Of a DNA stretch of 64,000 nucleotides, positions 45,760-54,987 are shown in pieces. The stretch's first letter is position 1; every line of letters begins with the position of its first letter. Position numbers and translations under genes: made by a program. Origin of the DNA: Pseudomonadota bacterium. GTDB taxonomy: Bacteria; Pseudomonadota; Gammaproteobacteria; Burkholderiales; Thiobacillaceae. The notes beneath the pieces were generated by a model. It was not told the origin of the DNA. It saw only the letters and a program-made list of their open reading frames with translations, and ran no database searches. Where the stretch lies: assembly GCA_021802555.1 (NCBI GenBank), contig JAJZRU010000003.1:1-64000 (forward strand), written 5' to 3'.

Positions 45760-46375
45760 GATCCATTGCCTCCGACATCAGTTTGCCGACGGCAGCATCC
45801 GTCGGGTTGCCAGACTGGCCTAATTCCCTGGCCACGCGCAGCCGATCTTCCGGCGGGCGATTCTGGCTGAGCTTGAATTTGGCCAGCACACTCGTGATCT
45901 CGATTTCAAAGCCCACGATCGCGCCCAGCAGTTTTGCGCGCCGCTCTCCTGAAAACTCGGCCTTCCAGGGGTGCTGCAGGGAGGACTCGTGGACGCGGGT
46001 CAACCGTTCCAGCAAGCCTTCCAGCCCGGCCTCGCCCTCGATGATCGCGGGCCGTCCCCGCACATGGACCACGGCGTAATTCCAGGTGGGGACGCCGGGC
46101 GAGGCGTACCAGGAAGGCGACACATAAGCGTGCGGCCCCCGGAACACCGCCAGCACCTCGGCGCCCGAGGAAAAATGCCGCCACTGCGGATTGGCCCGCG
46201 CCAGGTGGCCGATGAGCTTGCCTTTCGGGCCGGCGCCGCCTTCAAGGAAGAAAGGCAAATGGCTGGCGAAAGGAATGCCGTCGGGGGCGGTGACCAGCAT
46301 GCCCAAAGGGTGGCCTTCGATCAGCGCCGAAATGCGCTCGGGATTTGTTTCCTCGAAATATTCCGGCAGGTACAT
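45749..46375 (-). CDS. paiB: FMN-binding PaiB family protein
   Basis: 208 residues, flavin-reductase-like split barrel of the PaiB family. Characteristic segments are MYLPEYFEETNPERISALI at the start, GIPFASHLPFFLEGG, ARANPQWRHF, FRGPHAYVSPSWY and VPTWNYAVVHVRG. The family was described as a transcriptional regulator of sporulation and protease genes in Bacillus, but many members are probably FMN or haem-linked enzymes. A GNAT acetyltransferase gene is coupled downstream, as in paiAB. Confidence 0.9.
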   Translation of the reverse strand: MYLPEYFEETNPERISALIEGHPLGMLVTAPDGIPFASHLPFFLEGGAGPKGKLIGHLARANPQWRHFSSGAEVLAVFRGPHAYVSPSWYASPGVPTWNYAVVHVRGRPAIIEGEAGLEGLLERLTRVHESSLQHPWKAEFSGERRAKLLGAIVGFEIEITSVLAKFKLSQNRPPEDRLRVARELGQSGNPTDAAVGKLMSEAMDREF

Positions 46376-46429
46376 AAGCGGCGTCCGTCAAAAAAGAACA
46401 TCAAGAAATCTTCCGCGGCTACGCCCTCA

Positions 46430-46807
46430 CTACAGCGAGACGCCGTGAAACACCTCGGCCGCCACGATCCGGCCGCTCTCGTCGAATCTAAGATTCTCCG
46501 ACACCCTGCGGCTCTTTCCACCCGTGTCCGCCGTATAGATGATCGCAAGCTCGCGGCGCACGGGATCCCACAACACGCGATCCACGATGAACCGCAGCGA
46601 AGCGGTGCGCGCGAGGGCCGCCGTCCAATAGGCGCGCAGCACGTCTTTCCCGCGCACGGTGGGCGAGCCCACGACCGCGAGCGCCGTGGGGCTGGTAAAG
46701 ACAATGTCCTCGTGGAAGTGCTCCAGCACCGCCTCCACGTCACGGCGATTCCATGCCTCCGCCCAGCGGGCCGCGAACGCCTCGCCGTCCTCGCGCGTCA
46801 TAGTCAT
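46430..46807 (-). CDS. NTF2-like/SnoaL-like protein
   Basis: 125 residues from the ATG at 46807. An ATG at 46834 would add nine residues but lies on a GGAAGGGG that looks like the ribosome site. The fold is a small alpha-beta cone: WAEAWNRRDVEAVLEHFHEDIVF, GKDVLRAYW and a sheet ending FDESGRIVAAEVFHG. Members are diverse (isomerases, polyketide cyclases, binding proteins) and the active site cannot be guessed. It is upstream of paiB on the same strand with a 54-base gap. Confidence 0.75.
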   Translation of the reverse strand: MTMTREDGEAFAARWAEAWNRRDVEAVLEHFHEDIVFTSPTALAVVGSPTVRGKDVLRAYWTAALARTASLRFIVDRVLWDPVRRELAIIYTADTGGKSRRVSENLRFDESGRIVAAEVFHGVSL

Positions 46808-47075
46808 ATCGCTTTGCAATCCCCTTCCAACCATACTATTCAGCCGGAGCGTGGACGCTCTGCCTGATCGGCTGCCACAACCTGTTGGGCCGCACCTTCA
46901 GCCACATAGAGCAACTCATAGGCGGCTTTCGCCGCCCGCAGTTGGCTGCGGCGCTGGGCGATAGACCATGCTCAGCCCAGGCGCGACCTTGCGCGCGCCC
47001 GGCCTCAACATCGACCGGCGAGGCGGCAGCACCGCTCAAGCTGCCTGCCCCGCGAGGCAGGGAGATAAATGGGCC

Positions 47076-47711
47076 TCAGAACTTGTAATTCACGCTGGCG
47101 GAAAACAAATCCACGGCGTTGTGATGATGGATGACATTGGGGAATCGATCCCACCCGGCACGCATGCCCCAGTTGGGACTGAAGTCGTACTGGGCGCCCA
47201 AGCCGTAGGTCAGATCGGTGCCGGAGGATCCTAGTGGCACTGGCGCTGGCACTGGCGCTGGCTCGACAAAGCCGGCCGGCACTCGCTGGCCCGGGTGATC
47301 GTTCCAGGCGCACACGCCCGCCTTGCCCAGCAGCGAGAAGTTTTTGCCGAGAGGCAGTATGCCCACCGCCGACAGATGCCAGCATTCCGGCTTGACCTCG
47401 TCATATTCGGTTCCGCCGGTGACGGTGTGGCTAACGGAAAACTTGCCCAGGTTGACATAGCCGCCCTCCAGGGCAAAGTTGGGGTTGAACTGGTATCCCC
47501 CATACAACTGCCACGCCGCGTCTTTGTCATGCAGGCTCGTCACGGCGCCCTCGGCGGCGATGTTCGGGTCGATCGCCGCAGCCCCTCCCCTGGCCTGGGA
47601 CCAGCCACCCCCTGCGCCGACATACCACCCGCTATCCGCTGCGCTCGCCGAGCCTGCCAAGATTGCCGCCATGATGGCCACGACGGCCAGTGAGCTTTGA
47701 GTGCGTGTCAT
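47076..47711 (-). CDS. Outer-membrane beta-barrel protein
   Basis: 211 residues from the ATG at 47711, preceded by AAGGAGG. A signal peptide (about 1-24, ending ASA) is followed by alternating strands typical of an eight-stranded OmpA/OmpW-like barrel: GWYVGAGGGWSQARGG, WQLYGGYQFNPNFALEGGYV, FSLLGKAGVCAW and the final strand SASVNYKF ending in phenylalanine, the BAM recognition residue. A Pro/Val/Ala-rich loop (about 150-165) is unusual. It stands alone between an NTF2-like gene and parB, with a 270-base gap upstream that holds AT-rich promoter-like sequence but no gene. Confidence 0.8.
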   Translation of the reverse strand: MTRTQSSLAVVAIMAAILAGSASAADSGWYVGAGGGWSQARGGAAAIDPNIAAEGAVTSLHDKDAAWQLYGGYQFNPNFALEGGYVNLGKFSVSHTVTGGTEYDEVKPECWHLSAVGILPLGKNFSLLGKAGVCAWNDHPGQRVPAGFVEPAPVPAPVPLGSSGTDLTYGLGAQYDFSPNWGMRAGWDRFPNVIHHHNAVDLFSASVNYKF

Positions 47712-47980
47712 GAAATCCTCCTTGAAGGAAAGCCGTGGAGTAGCAGATGGGCAAAAACATCTAAATACCACTAAATCACTATAGCCAGCCTCGGCGTGGG
47801 CGCCAGTGACGTGGCGACGCTTGCCCGTTGGCCGTCGGCGTAGGGGTACACCCAAGCCCGAAGTGCCGGCCGATGGCTGCGCTCCCGCACTTCTTCTGCT
47901 TTGACCCGAGCGCCTTCGCCATGGCGGTCAACAGGTTTTTTTACCAGAGAGCGCGCGGCAGGCGGCCCACTGCCCAGGAA

Positions 47981-48817
47981 TCAGGCAATACGCTTGAGCA
48001 GTTCGTCCAACTGATCCAGATCGGCAAAGCGGATGGTGAGTTTGCCGGCGCCGTTTTTGGCGGCGGTGATGCTGACCGCGACGCCGAGCTTCTCCGAAAG
48101 CGCCTCTTCCAGGCGCAGCACGTCGCGGTCCTTGCGCGCCTTGGGCGCAGGCGTCTCGGCGCGGGCCAGGCGCGCGGCGAGCCGCTCCGCTTCGCGCACG
48201 GACAGGCCGCGATCGGCGATTTCGTAGGCGGCCTCGTGCTGCTTGGCGGCGGGCAGGGAGAGCAGGGCACGAGCATGGCCCATGTCTATGGTGCCGTCCA
48301 TGAGCAACTCGCGCACCGGCTTGGAAAGATGCAGCAGACGCAGCAGATTGGACACGGCGGCGCGCGAGCGCCCCACGGCCTTGGCGGCGGCCTCGTGGGT
48401 CATGCCGAATTCGCGGATCAGGCGCTCCAGCCCGGCGGCCTCCTCCAGCGGATTGAGGCTTTCGCGCTGGATGTTCTCGATCAGCGCCATGGCCATGACG
48501 GCACGGTCTTCCACGTCGCGCAGCAGCACCGGCACCTCGCTCAAGCCCGCCATCTGGGCGGCCCGCCAGCGCCGCTCGCCGGCGATGATTTCGTACTGGG
48601 CGCCGTTCTTACGCACCAGGATAGGCTGCATGATGCCCTGTTCGCGGATGGACTCGGCCAGCGCCTCCAGGGCGGTCTGGTCCATGCGCGTGCGCGGCTG
48701 GTAAGGCCCGGGCTTGAGCGCCGAGAGCGGCAGGGTGAGCAGGCGGTCGCTGCCTGCGGGCGCATCGCCGCTCAGCAGTGCATCCAGGCCGCGGCCCAGT
48801 CCCTTGAGTTTGGCCAT
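47981..48817 (-). CDS. parB: Chromosome-partitioning protein ParB
   Basis: 278 residues. It binds parS and, with CTP, clamps and spreads on DNA to set up chromosome segregation. Visible parts: GLGRGLDALL at the N terminus, the CTP-binding motif IIAGERRWRAAQMAGL (about 94-109), ENIQRESLNPLEEA and the helix-turn-helix MTHEAAAKAVGRSRAAVSNLLRLL. A basic/alanine linker leads to the dimerisation tail. It is downstream of parA with a 27-base gap. Three parS-like sites lie 3.4-6.2 kb upstream. Confidence 0.95.
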   Translation of the reverse strand: MAKLKGLGRGLDALLSGDAPAGSDRLLTLPLSALKPGPYQPRTRMDQTALEALAESIREQGIMQPILVRKNGAQYEIIAGERRWRAAQMAGLSEVPVLLRDVEDRAVMAMALIENIQRESLNPLEEAAGLERLIREFGMTHEAAAKAVGRSRAAVSNLLRLLHLSKPVRELLMDGTIDMGHARALLSLPAAKQHEAAYEIADRGLSVREAERLAARLARAETPAPKARKDRDVLRLEEALSEKLGVAVSITAAKNGAGKLTIRFADLDQLDELLKRIA

Positions 48818-48844
48818 CGAGTTCTCCTGGTTTCCTGTATCCGG

Positions 48845-49633
48845 TCAGGCGGCGGCGCTGCCGACCGCCGCCGCGGCGCGCTCCAGCACTTCGCGCGCGA
48901 GTTGCAAATAGGCCTGCGCGCCCTTGCTGTGGCGGTCGTACACCACCCCCGGCAGGCCGTGGCTGGGCGCTTCGGCCAGGCGGACGTTGCGCGGAATGAG
49001 GGTGTCGTAGACCTTGGCGCCGAAGTGGCGCTTGAGCTCGCTGGACACCTGCTGCGCCAAGGTGGAGCGCGGATCGTACATGACGCGCAGCAGACCTTCG
49101 ATTTCTATGCCGGGGTTGAGGCGCGCCTTGACCTTCTTGATGGTGGCCACCAGGTCGGTGAGTCCCTCCAGGGCATAGTATTCGCACTGCATGGGAATGA
49201 GCACGGCTTGGGCGGCGGCCAGCGCGTTGACGGTGAGCAGGTTGAGCGTGGGCGCGCAGTCGATGAGGATGAAATCGTATTCGTCCGCCAGGCCCAGGAG
49301 CGCGGCCTTGAGGCGGAATTCGCGCCGCTCCAGGTCCACCATCTCGACCTCGCCGCCGGCCAGCTCGCGGTTGGCCGGCACCACGTCGAAGCCGCCTTGC
49401 TCGGAGCGCAAGCGCGCCGCGGCAATGTCCGCCTGGCCCAGCAGCACCTGGTAGGCGGTGGGCAGCGCGGTGCGCTTTTCCACCCCCGCGCCCATGGTGG
49501 CGTTGCCCTGCGGATCGAGGTCGACCAGCAGCACGCGCTGCCCGGCCTGGGCCAGCGCGCAAGCGAGGTTGACCGCCGTGGTGGTCTTGCCCACGCCGCC
49601 TTTTTGATTGGCTATCGCCAGGATTCTGCTCAT
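48845..49633 (-). CDS. parA: Chromosome-partitioning ATPase ParA (Soj)
   Basis: 262 residues from the ATG at 49633. Deviant Walker A ATPase that drives origin segregation with Par[17 protein letters not shown] (about 9-24), Walker A' region [14 protein letters not shown], Walker [16 protein letters not shown]. No N-terminal DNA-binding extension, so the chromosomal short type. It overlaps the rsmG stop by four bases. Confidence 0.96.
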   Translation of the reverse strand: MSRILAIANQKGGVGKTTTAVNLACALAQAGQRVLLVDLDPQGNATMGAGVEKRTALPTAYQVLLGQADIAAARLRSEQGGFDVVPANRELAGGEVEMVDLERREFRLKAALLGLADEYDFILIDCAPTLNLLTVNALAAAQAVLIPMQCEYYALEGLTDLVATIKKVKARLNPGIEIEGLLRVMYDPRSTLAQQVSSELKRHFGAKVYDTLIPRNVRLAEAPSHGLPGVVYDRHSKGAQAYLQLAREVLERAAAAVGSAAA

Positions 49634-50256
49634 CGGCCTTCCATCACGATCAGATGCCGCTGCGCGGCCATGCCCGGCACGCTCAGAGCCAGACTCTCCA
49701 CCACCGTCACATCCTCGGGGAGCGTGGCGATTTCCGTATCGGGGAATTTCCCCTTCATGGCATAGAAGCGCCCGCCCGGCGCCAGCAGGTGGCGGCTGGC
49801 GCGCACAAAATCGGCGAGCGTGGCGAAGGCGCGCGACACGATGGCCGCAAAGCCCCCGGGTACGCGATAGTCCTCCACCCGGCCGGTCACCACACTCAGA
49901 TTCGCCAACCCCAGTTCGCCCTTGGCTTGCGTGAGGAAGGCGGTTTTCTTGGCCACTGCGTCGATCAGCGTCACGGGCAGGGCAGGCCTGACGATGGCCA
50001 GCGGGATGCCCGGCAGGCCGCCGCCGCTGCCCACGTCCAGCACATTGGCCGGCGCCGCCCGGTCCAGATGGGGCACCAGCGCCAGGCTGTCGAATAAATG
50101 ATGGGTCAGCATGTCCTCGCGGGCGCGGATGGCGGTGAGGTTGTAGACGCGGTTCCATTTGTCCAGCAGAGCGAGGTAGGCAAGCAGCTTTTGCCTGCCT
50201 TCTTCGCCCACCTCCAGCCCCAGCGCCGCAAGTCCCGTCTCCAGATCCCGGCTCAT
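49630..50256 (-). CDS. rsmG: 16S rRNA (guanine527-N7)-methyltransferase
   Basis: 208 residues from the ATG at 50256, which overlaps the mnmG stop (ATGA). It methylates G527 of 16S rRNA using AdoMet. The AdoMet loop is [17 protein letters not shown] (about 72-88). [20 protein letters not shown] and [10 protein letters not shown] are family signatures. It belongs to the conserved mnmG-rsmG-parA-parB block close to the replication origin. Confidence 0.95.
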   Translation of the reverse strand: MSRDLETGLAALGLEVGEEGRQKLLAYLALLDKWNRVYNLTAIRAREDMLTHHLFDSLALVPHLDRAAPANVLDVGSGGGLPGIPLAIVRPALPVTLIDAVAKKTAFLTQAKGELGLANLSVVTGRVEDYRVPGGFAAIVSRAFATLADFVRASRHLLAPGGRFYAMKGKFPDTEIATLPEDVTVVESLALSVPGMAAQRHLIVMEGR

Positions 50257-52154
50257 GCCGACCGCGCCGTCTCGCCCAGACGCGGAAAGCCACGCTTGGC
50301 ATAGACCAGCAGGATGGCCAGAGCGGCCGGCGTGACGCCGGAAACCCGGCTCGCCTGGCCGAGCGTCTCGGGCCTGTGGCGGGCGAGCTTCTGGCGGATT
50401 TCGATGGACAGGCCGGCGATGCGGGCGTAATCGATGTCCGCGGGCAGGACAAGGGCCTCCTGCTGGGCCAACCGCGCCACTTCTTCCCTCTGGCGGTCGA
50501 TGTAGCCCTGGTATTTGGCGGCGATTTCCACCTGCTCGGCCACCGCCGCGTCGGCCACCGGCTCGCCCGCGCCCGGCAGGCTCACAAGCTCGGCATAACT
50601 TACCTGCGGGCGGCGCAGCAGCTCGAACAGGTTGTATTCCTTTTCGATGGGCTGGCCCAGCACGCGCAGCACGTCTGCCTCGGGGAGCTTGGCAGGGTGC
50701 ATCCAAACCGCTTTCAAACGGTTTGTTTCTTGCACGATCGCGTCACGTTTGCGGCTGAAGGCGTCCCATTGGGCGTTTTCGACCACACCCAGGCGGCGCC
50801 CGATTTCGGTCAGGCGCAGGTCGGCGTTGTCCTCGCGCAATTGCAAGCGGTACTCCGCCCGGCTGGTGAACATGCGGTAGGGCTCGGAGACGCCGCGCGT
50901 GATGAGGTCGTCCACCAGCACCCCCAGATAGGCTTCATGGCGTGCGGGGCACCAGGGCTCCCGCTCCTGTACGCACAGGGCAGCATTGATGCCCGCCAGC
51001 AGACCTTGCGCAGCGGCTTCCTCGTAGCCGGTGGTGCCGTTGATCTGCCCGGCGAAATAAAGCCCGGCGATGGCTTTGGTTTCCAGACTGGCCTTGAGGT
51101 TGCGCGGATCGAAATAGTCGTATTCGATGGCATAGCCGGGGCGCAGGATATGGGCCCGCTCCAAGCCGGCTACGGAACGCACCAGTTCGAGTTGGACGTC
51201 AAAGGGCAGCGAGGTGGAAATGCCGTTGGGATAGAACTCGTGGGTATCAAGCCCCTCCGGCTCCAGAAAGATCTGATGCGCCCCCTTGTCGGCAAAACGG
51301 TGGATCTTGTCCTCGATGGACGGGCAGTAGCGCGGCCCCACGCCTTCGATCACCCCCGTGTACATGGGCGAGCGATCCAGCCCGCCGCGTATGATCTCAT
51401 GCGTACGCGCGTTGGTATGGGTGATCCAGCAGGACAGCTGGCGCGGGTGCATCTCCCGGCTGCCGCGGAAGGAAAACACCGGGGCCGGATCGTCGCCGGG
51501 CTGCTCCTGCAGCACGGAAAAATCTATGGTGCGTCCGTCGATGCGCGGCGGCGTGCCGGTCTTGAGGCGGCCGACGGGCAATTGCAGCTCGCGCAGGCGC
51601 GCCGCCAGCGACAGCGCCGGGGGATCGCCCATGCGCCCGGCCTGAAAGTGCTCCAGGCCCACGTGCACCAGCCCGGCCAGGAAGGTGCCCGCGGTCAGCA
51701 CCACTGCGCGCGCGCGGAATTCGATGCCCAGTTGGGTCCTGACCCCCGCCACATGCTCACTTTCCAGCACGAGGTCGTCCACCGCCTGCTGGAACAGGGT
51801 GAGATTGGGCTGGTTTTCCAGCATGCTGCGGATAGCGGCCTTGTAAAGCGCGCGGTCCGCCTGCGCACGTGTGGCGCGCACCGCCGGGCCTTTGGAGGCA
51901 TTGAGGGTGCGGAACTGAATGCCCGCCCGGTCGGCCGCCAAGGCCATGGCGCCGCCCAGGGCGTCCACCTCCTTGACCAGATGGCCCTTGCCTATGCCGC
52001 CGATGGAGGGATTGCAGGACATCGCCCCCAGGGTCTCGATATTGTGGGTAAGCAGCAGGGTCCTGGCGCCCAGGCGCGCCGCGGCCAGCGCCGCCTCGGT
52101 CCCGGCATGCCCGCCGCCGATGACGATGACATCAAATTTTTCCTGGAAAATCAT
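50253..52154 (-). CDS. mnmG: tRNA uridine-5-carboxymethylaminomethyl modification enzyme MnmG
   Basis: 633 residues from the ATG at 52154 ([18 protein letters not shown], the typical start); a TTG ten codons upstream is less likely. It is the FAD-dependent partner of MnmE in modifying wobble uridine 34 of tRNAs. The FAD loop [15 protein letters not shown], the signature [24 protein letters not shown], and [16 protein letters not shown] are all present, with the helical C-terminal domain ending near SGVTPAAL. It is the first gene of the gid-par operon. Confidence 0.96.
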   Translation of the reverse strand: MIFQEKFDVIVIGGGHAGTEAALAAARLGARTLLLTHNIETLGAMSCNPSIGGIGKGHLVKEVDALGGAMALAADRAGIQFRTLNASKGPAVRATRAQADRALYKAAIRSMLENQPNLTLFQQAVDDLVLESEHVAGVRTQLGIEFRARAVVLTAGTFLAGLVHVGLEHFQAGRMGDPPALSLAARLRELQLPVGRLKTGTPPRIDGRTIDFSVLQEQPGDDPAPVFSFRGSREMHPRQLSCWITHTNARTHEIIRGGLDRSPMYTGVIEGVGPRYCPSIEDKIHRFADKGAHQIFLEPEGLDTHEFYPNGISTSLPFDVQLELVRSVAGLERAHILRPGYAIEYDYFDPRNLKASLETKAIAGLYFAGQINGTTGYEEAAAQGLLAGINAALCVQEREPWCPARHEAYLGVLVDDLITRGVSEPYRMFTSRAEYRLQLREDNADLRLTEIGRRLGVVENAQWDAFSRKRDAIVQETNRLKAVWMHPAKLPEADVLRVLGQPIEKEYNLFELLRRPQVSYAELVSLPGAGEPVADAAVAEQVEIAAKYQGYIDRQREEVARLAQQEALVLPADIDYARIAGLSIEIRQKLARHRPETLGQASRVSGVTPAALAILLVYAKRGFPRLGETARSA

Positions 52155-52227
52155 CTGGTTGCAGGCTGGCGGTTTGTCGCTCAAAGGAATAGCGCATTTT
52201 ACCCGGCGGCGCGCTGCAAATACAGCC

Positions 52228-52241
52228 GTTCCACGTGAAAC
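52228..52241. promoter_or_regulatory. parS site 1 (one mismatch)
   Basis: GTTCCACGTGAAAC matches the ParB-binding palindrome GTTTCACGTGAAAC except for one base. It lies in the gap between divergent mnmG and the small periplasmic gene, about 70 bases upstream of the mnmG start. ParB bound here could also affect mnmG transcription. Confidence 0.8.
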
Positions 52242-52313
52242 GTCGCGGCGGGCGGCCGGTCAAACCACGCGGCGGCCCCGTGCCGCCATTCAACCCACTC
52301 AAGGAGGAAAACC

Positions 52314-52712
52314 ATGCGTACCCTGATCGGCACCACCCTGACCCTCGCCGGCCTGATCCTCGCCCCTGCGGCGCTGGCCGCCTCGCACACGCTCAGCATC
52401 GCCCTGCACGAACAGAACAAATCGGGCGAATCGGGCAAGGCCGAATTGATCGCCAAAGGCGAAAAAACAGAGGTGATCCTGCACCTGGAACACGGCGGCA
52501 TGGTGCCGCAGCCCGCCCATATACACGCAGGCACCTGCGGCAACCTGAATCCCAAGCCGGCGTTCGTCCTCAAGCCCGTGGAGCACGGAAAGTCCGTCAC
52601 GCTGGTCGACGCTTCCCTGGAAAAACTGCTCGCGGGCAAATACGCCATCAATATTCACAAGAGCGCCAAGGAAATCCAGGATTTCGTGGCCTGCGGGGAT
52701 ATCGCCAAATAA
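52314..52712 (+). CDS. Small periplasmic protein, CHRD/Cu-Zn SOD-like fold
   Basis: 132 residues with a clear signal peptide (about 1-23, cut after ALA). The mature part has a histidine-containing core HLEHGGMVPQPAHIHAGTC, a second HIHAGTCGNLNPK cluster and a late YAINIHKS. This pattern is shared with CHRD domains and the Cu/Zn superoxide dismutase barrel. One disulfide may link the two cysteines. The normal SOD metal ligand set is not complete, so enzyme activity is doubtful. AAGGAGG precedes the ATG. It converges on pxpA with a four-base gap. Confidence 0.7.
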   Translation: MRTLIGTTLTLAGLILAPAALAASHTLSIALHEQNKSGESGKAELIAKGEKTEVILHLEHGGMVPQPAHIHAGTCGNLNPKPAFVLKPVEHGKSVTLVDASLEKLLAGKYAINIHKSAKEIQDFVACGDIAK

Positions 52713-52716
52713 CAGG

Positions 52717-53445
52717 TCAGGCCGGCGGCAGCAGACCGTCCGCCTGCAGAGCGGCGTGCACGGTGCGCGCGTAGCGCTCAGCCGCGTCGCGGTCGCCATG
52801 CAGGCACAAGGTGTCCGCGCGCACAAGGAGGCGGCCGCCGTCGAGCGTGGCGACGGCCTCCCCGCGTGCGATGCGGCGCGCCTGCGCCGCCGCCCCATCG
52901 CCATCCTCGATCACGGCGCCCGGCCGGGAACGCGGCGCGAGCCGCCCATCCGCCAGATAGCGGCGGTCGGCAAAGGCTTCCTCCAATACGGCTATGCTGC
53001 GTGCCTGGGCCAGCTGCACCAAGGGCGAGCCCGCCAAGGCGATGAGGGCGAGACCGGGGAAGCCGCCCATGGCCGCGACCAGGGCATGCCCCACCGAGGC
53101 GTCGTGGGCGGCCAGATTGTACAAGGCGCCATGCGGTTTCACGTGGAACAGGGGTATCCCGGCCTGCGCCGCGACGGCCTGCAGCGCCGCTACTTGTTCG
53201 ACTACCCAGCGCTCGATGTCTGCGGCAGAAGCCGCGAGCGTCGCTCGGCCGAAATTTTCCCGATCGGGAAAGCTGGGGTGCGCGCCGGCCTTGACCCCCA
53301 GCCGCGCGCACAGTTCGAGCGCCCGCGCCATGCTCGCGGCATCACCGACATGGCCGCCGCAGGCGATGGAGGCACGCTGCACGTAGGGCAGCAGGCGGCC
53401 ATCGTCCCAGCCCTCCCCGATATCGGCGTTCAGTTCTAAAGCCAT
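52717..53445 (-). CDS. pxpA: 5-oxoprolinase subunit A
   Basis: 242 residues from the ATG at 53445; a start six codons earlier is possible. LamB/YcsF family, the subunit that holds the oxoproline site in the PxpABC ATP-dependent 5-oxoprolinase. Conserved segments: LNADIGEGW at the start, SIACGGHVGD, VKAGAHPSFPDRENFGR, FHVKPHGALYN and the C-terminal LCLHGD. It overlaps the end of pxpC by ten bases, so all three subunits are made together. The parS site 2 lies inside the coding region. Confidence 0.94.
   Translation of the reverse strand: MALELNADIGEGWDDGRLLPYVQRASIACGGHVGDAASMARALELCARLGVKAGAHPSFPDRENFGRATLAASAADIERWVVEQVAALQAVAAQAGIPLFHVKPHGALYNLAAHDASVGHALVAAMGGFPGLALIALAGSPLVQLAQARSIAVLEEAFADRRYLADGRLAPRSRPGAVIEDGDGAAAQARRIARGEAVATLDGGRLLVRADTLCLHGDRDAAERYARTVHAALQADGLLPPA
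53136..53149. promoter_or_regulatory. parS site 2 (inside pxpA)
   Basis: GTTTCACGTGGAAC is the exact reverse complement of site 1 and one mismatch from the ParB consensus. It encodes part of FHVKP in pxpA, so the site coexists with a conserved protein segment. Confidence 0.72.
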
Positions 53446-54365
53446 TCCAGCTGAGCCTCCCATTGCGCGAGTCGCGCCTGCCAGGCGGCGCGGGCTTCCT
53501 CCAGGCTCACCGCGCGAAACGAAATTCTGTCGCCCGGCGCCAATTGCGCAAGGCGGGGCAGGTCGGCGCTGATCACCCCCGCGATGACCGGATAACCGCC
53601 GGTCACCGGCCCATCCCAGGCGAGCACGATGGGCCGTCCGTCCGGCGGCACCTGCACGGCACCGGGCAGCAGGGCCTGGGAAGGACCTTCACCACCGCCC
53701 GGGGCCCGCAGGCGAGGACCTTCCAGGCGTAGGCCGGCGCGGTCGGCTAACGCCGAGACGCGGAATTCGCCGCCATAGAAATGCAGCAGGGCGTCATCGT
53801 CAAAGGCCGGGCCCTGGGGCCCGGGAATGACGCGCAAGGCAGGGTCATTTTCCGGCGCGGGAAGGGACAGCCGGGCATAGGGCGGCGGGAAAGGCGGCGG
53901 CCCGAGCGGCAGGCGATCGCCGGTGCGCAGCGGGCGGCCCGCAAAGCCGCCGAAGCCGCCGGCCAAAAAGGTGGCCCGGCTTTGCATGACGGGCTCGGTG
54001 GCGATGCCGCCGCCCACCCCGAGGTAAGCACGGCAGCCGTCGCGCACCGCGCCCAAGCGCAGCACCTCGCCGGGATGCAGCCAAAGCGTCTGATAGCGCG
54101 GCGCCGCCAGCCCGCTGTCGCGCGCCGCATTCATGTCGGCCCCGGTCAGGGCGACGATGCCGCCTTCCGGGAAGGCCAGCGCCGGGCCCCGCAAGGTCAG
54201 CTCCAGCCCCGCCGCCTGCAAAGGGTTGCCGACCAGGCGGTTGGCCTGGATGAGCGCGCCCGGATCGGCGGCGCCCCCTTGCGGCACTCCGAAGCGCGCA
54301 TAGCCGGGCCGGCCCAGGTCCTGCACCAGATCCAGCATGCCGGCGGCCTGCACCAGGCAGATCAT
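53436..54365 (-). CDS. pxpC: 5-oxoprolinase subunit C (KipA-like)
   Basis: 309 residues, biotin-dependent carboxylase-like domain of the KipA/PxpC family. Family marks: MLDLVQDLGRPGYARFGVPQGGAAD near the start (split here by residues 11-34), ANRLVGNPLQAAGLE, and VIPGPQGPAF and PVTGGYPVIAGVI later on. It forms the ATP-using part of 5-oxoprolinase with PxpB. It overlaps pxpB by ATGA. Confidence 0.92.
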   Translation of the reverse strand: MICLVQAAGMLDLVQDLGRPGYARFGVPQGGAADPGALIQANRLVGNPLQAAGLELTLRGPALAFPEGGIVALTGADMNAARDSGLAAPRYQTLWLHPGEVLRLGAVRDGCRAYLGVGGGIATEPVMQSRATFLAGGFGGFAGRPLRTGDRLPLGPPPFPPPYARLSLPAPENDPALRVIPGPQGPAFDDDALLHFYGGEFRVSALADRAGLRLEGPRLRAPGGGEGPSQALLPGAVQVPPDGRPIVLAWDGPVTGGYPVIAGVISADLPRLAQLAPGDRISFRAVSLEEARAAWQARLAQWEAQLEWL

Positions 54366-54967
54366 AGCGGGATGAAACGCACCCGGTCGCCGGGCGCGAG
54401 CAGGGCGGGCGGGTCGCGCAGCGGATCGAACAGCAATTGTTCGGTGCGGCCGATGATGCGCCAGCCCCCTGGCGCGGCACTGGGGTAAATGCCGCTATAG
54501 GCGCCGCCGATGGCGAGACTGCCTGCCGGCACCCGCGCCCGCGGCGTGGCCAGGCGCGGCGCCGCCAGCACTGCGGGCGTACCCGTGAGATAAGCAAAAC
54601 CGGGCTGAAATCCGAGATAGGCCACGCGGTACTCGGCATCGCCGTGCAGGGCCGCCGCGTCCGCTTCGCTCAAACCGGCGCGGGCGGCCAGCTCGGCCAG
54701 ATCCGGTCCTTCGGCGCCGCCGTAGCGCACGGGGATTTCGACCACACGCGGCGGCGGGGCGTCCCGCGGCGCTTCCTCAGCCTGCAGCAGGCGCAGCAGC
54801 GCCCCGCCCGGCGCCTGGCCCGGCAGAAGGCGCACCAGTACGGCATCTTCCGCTCCAGCGCAATCCTCCACCTCGGCAAAGCCGGCCCGCAGCACGCGCC
54901 GTGCCAGATCTGCCGGATGCGCATGGGGTACGACCAAGCCACGTTCCGAAATCCAGCGCAGTTTCAC
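54362..54967 (-). CDS. pxpB: 5-oxoprolinase subunit B (KipI-like)
   Basis: 201 residues from a GTG at 54967 that lies inside a perfect parS site. KipI/PxpB family: the signature AYLGFQPGFAYLTGTP (about 117-132) and the C-terminal GGWRIIGRTEQLLFDP are clear. With PxpC it activates 5-oxoproline in the ATP-dependent cleavage to glutamate. It is the first gene of pxpBCA. Confidence 0.92.
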   Translation of the reverse strand: MKLRWISERGLVVPHAHPADLARRVLRAGFAEVEDCAGAEDAVLVRLLPGQAPGGALLRLLQAEEAPRDAPPPRVVEIPVRYGGAEGPDLAELAARAGLSEADAAALHGDAEYRVAYLGFQPGFAYLTGTPAVLAAPRLATPRARVPAGSLAIGGAYSGIYPSAAPGGWRIIGRTEQLLFDPLRDPPALLAPGDRVRFIPL

Positions 54968-54974
54968 GTGAAAC
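54961..54974. promoter_or_regulatory. parS site 3 (perfect), containing the pxpB start codon
   Basis: GTTTCACGTGAAAC is a perfect 14-base ParB-binding palindrome. On the minus strand its GTGAAAC gives the GTG start and second codon of pxpB. It is the best of three sites within 2.8 kb and so the likely main nucleation site. Confidence 0.9.
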
Positions 54975-54987
54975 CCCCGGTGCTACC

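Noticed and set aside
46836-47039. Small minus-strand open frame between the NTF2-like gene and the outer-membrane barrel gene
   Set aside because: Low-complexity composition and no ribosome site. A 42-codon reading in another frame here (ending about 46850) looks slightly gene-like but is bounded by stops; at best a remnant.
50376-52238. Long plus-strand open frame opposite mnmG
   Set aside because: Antisense to a highly conserved gene with the complete family signature.
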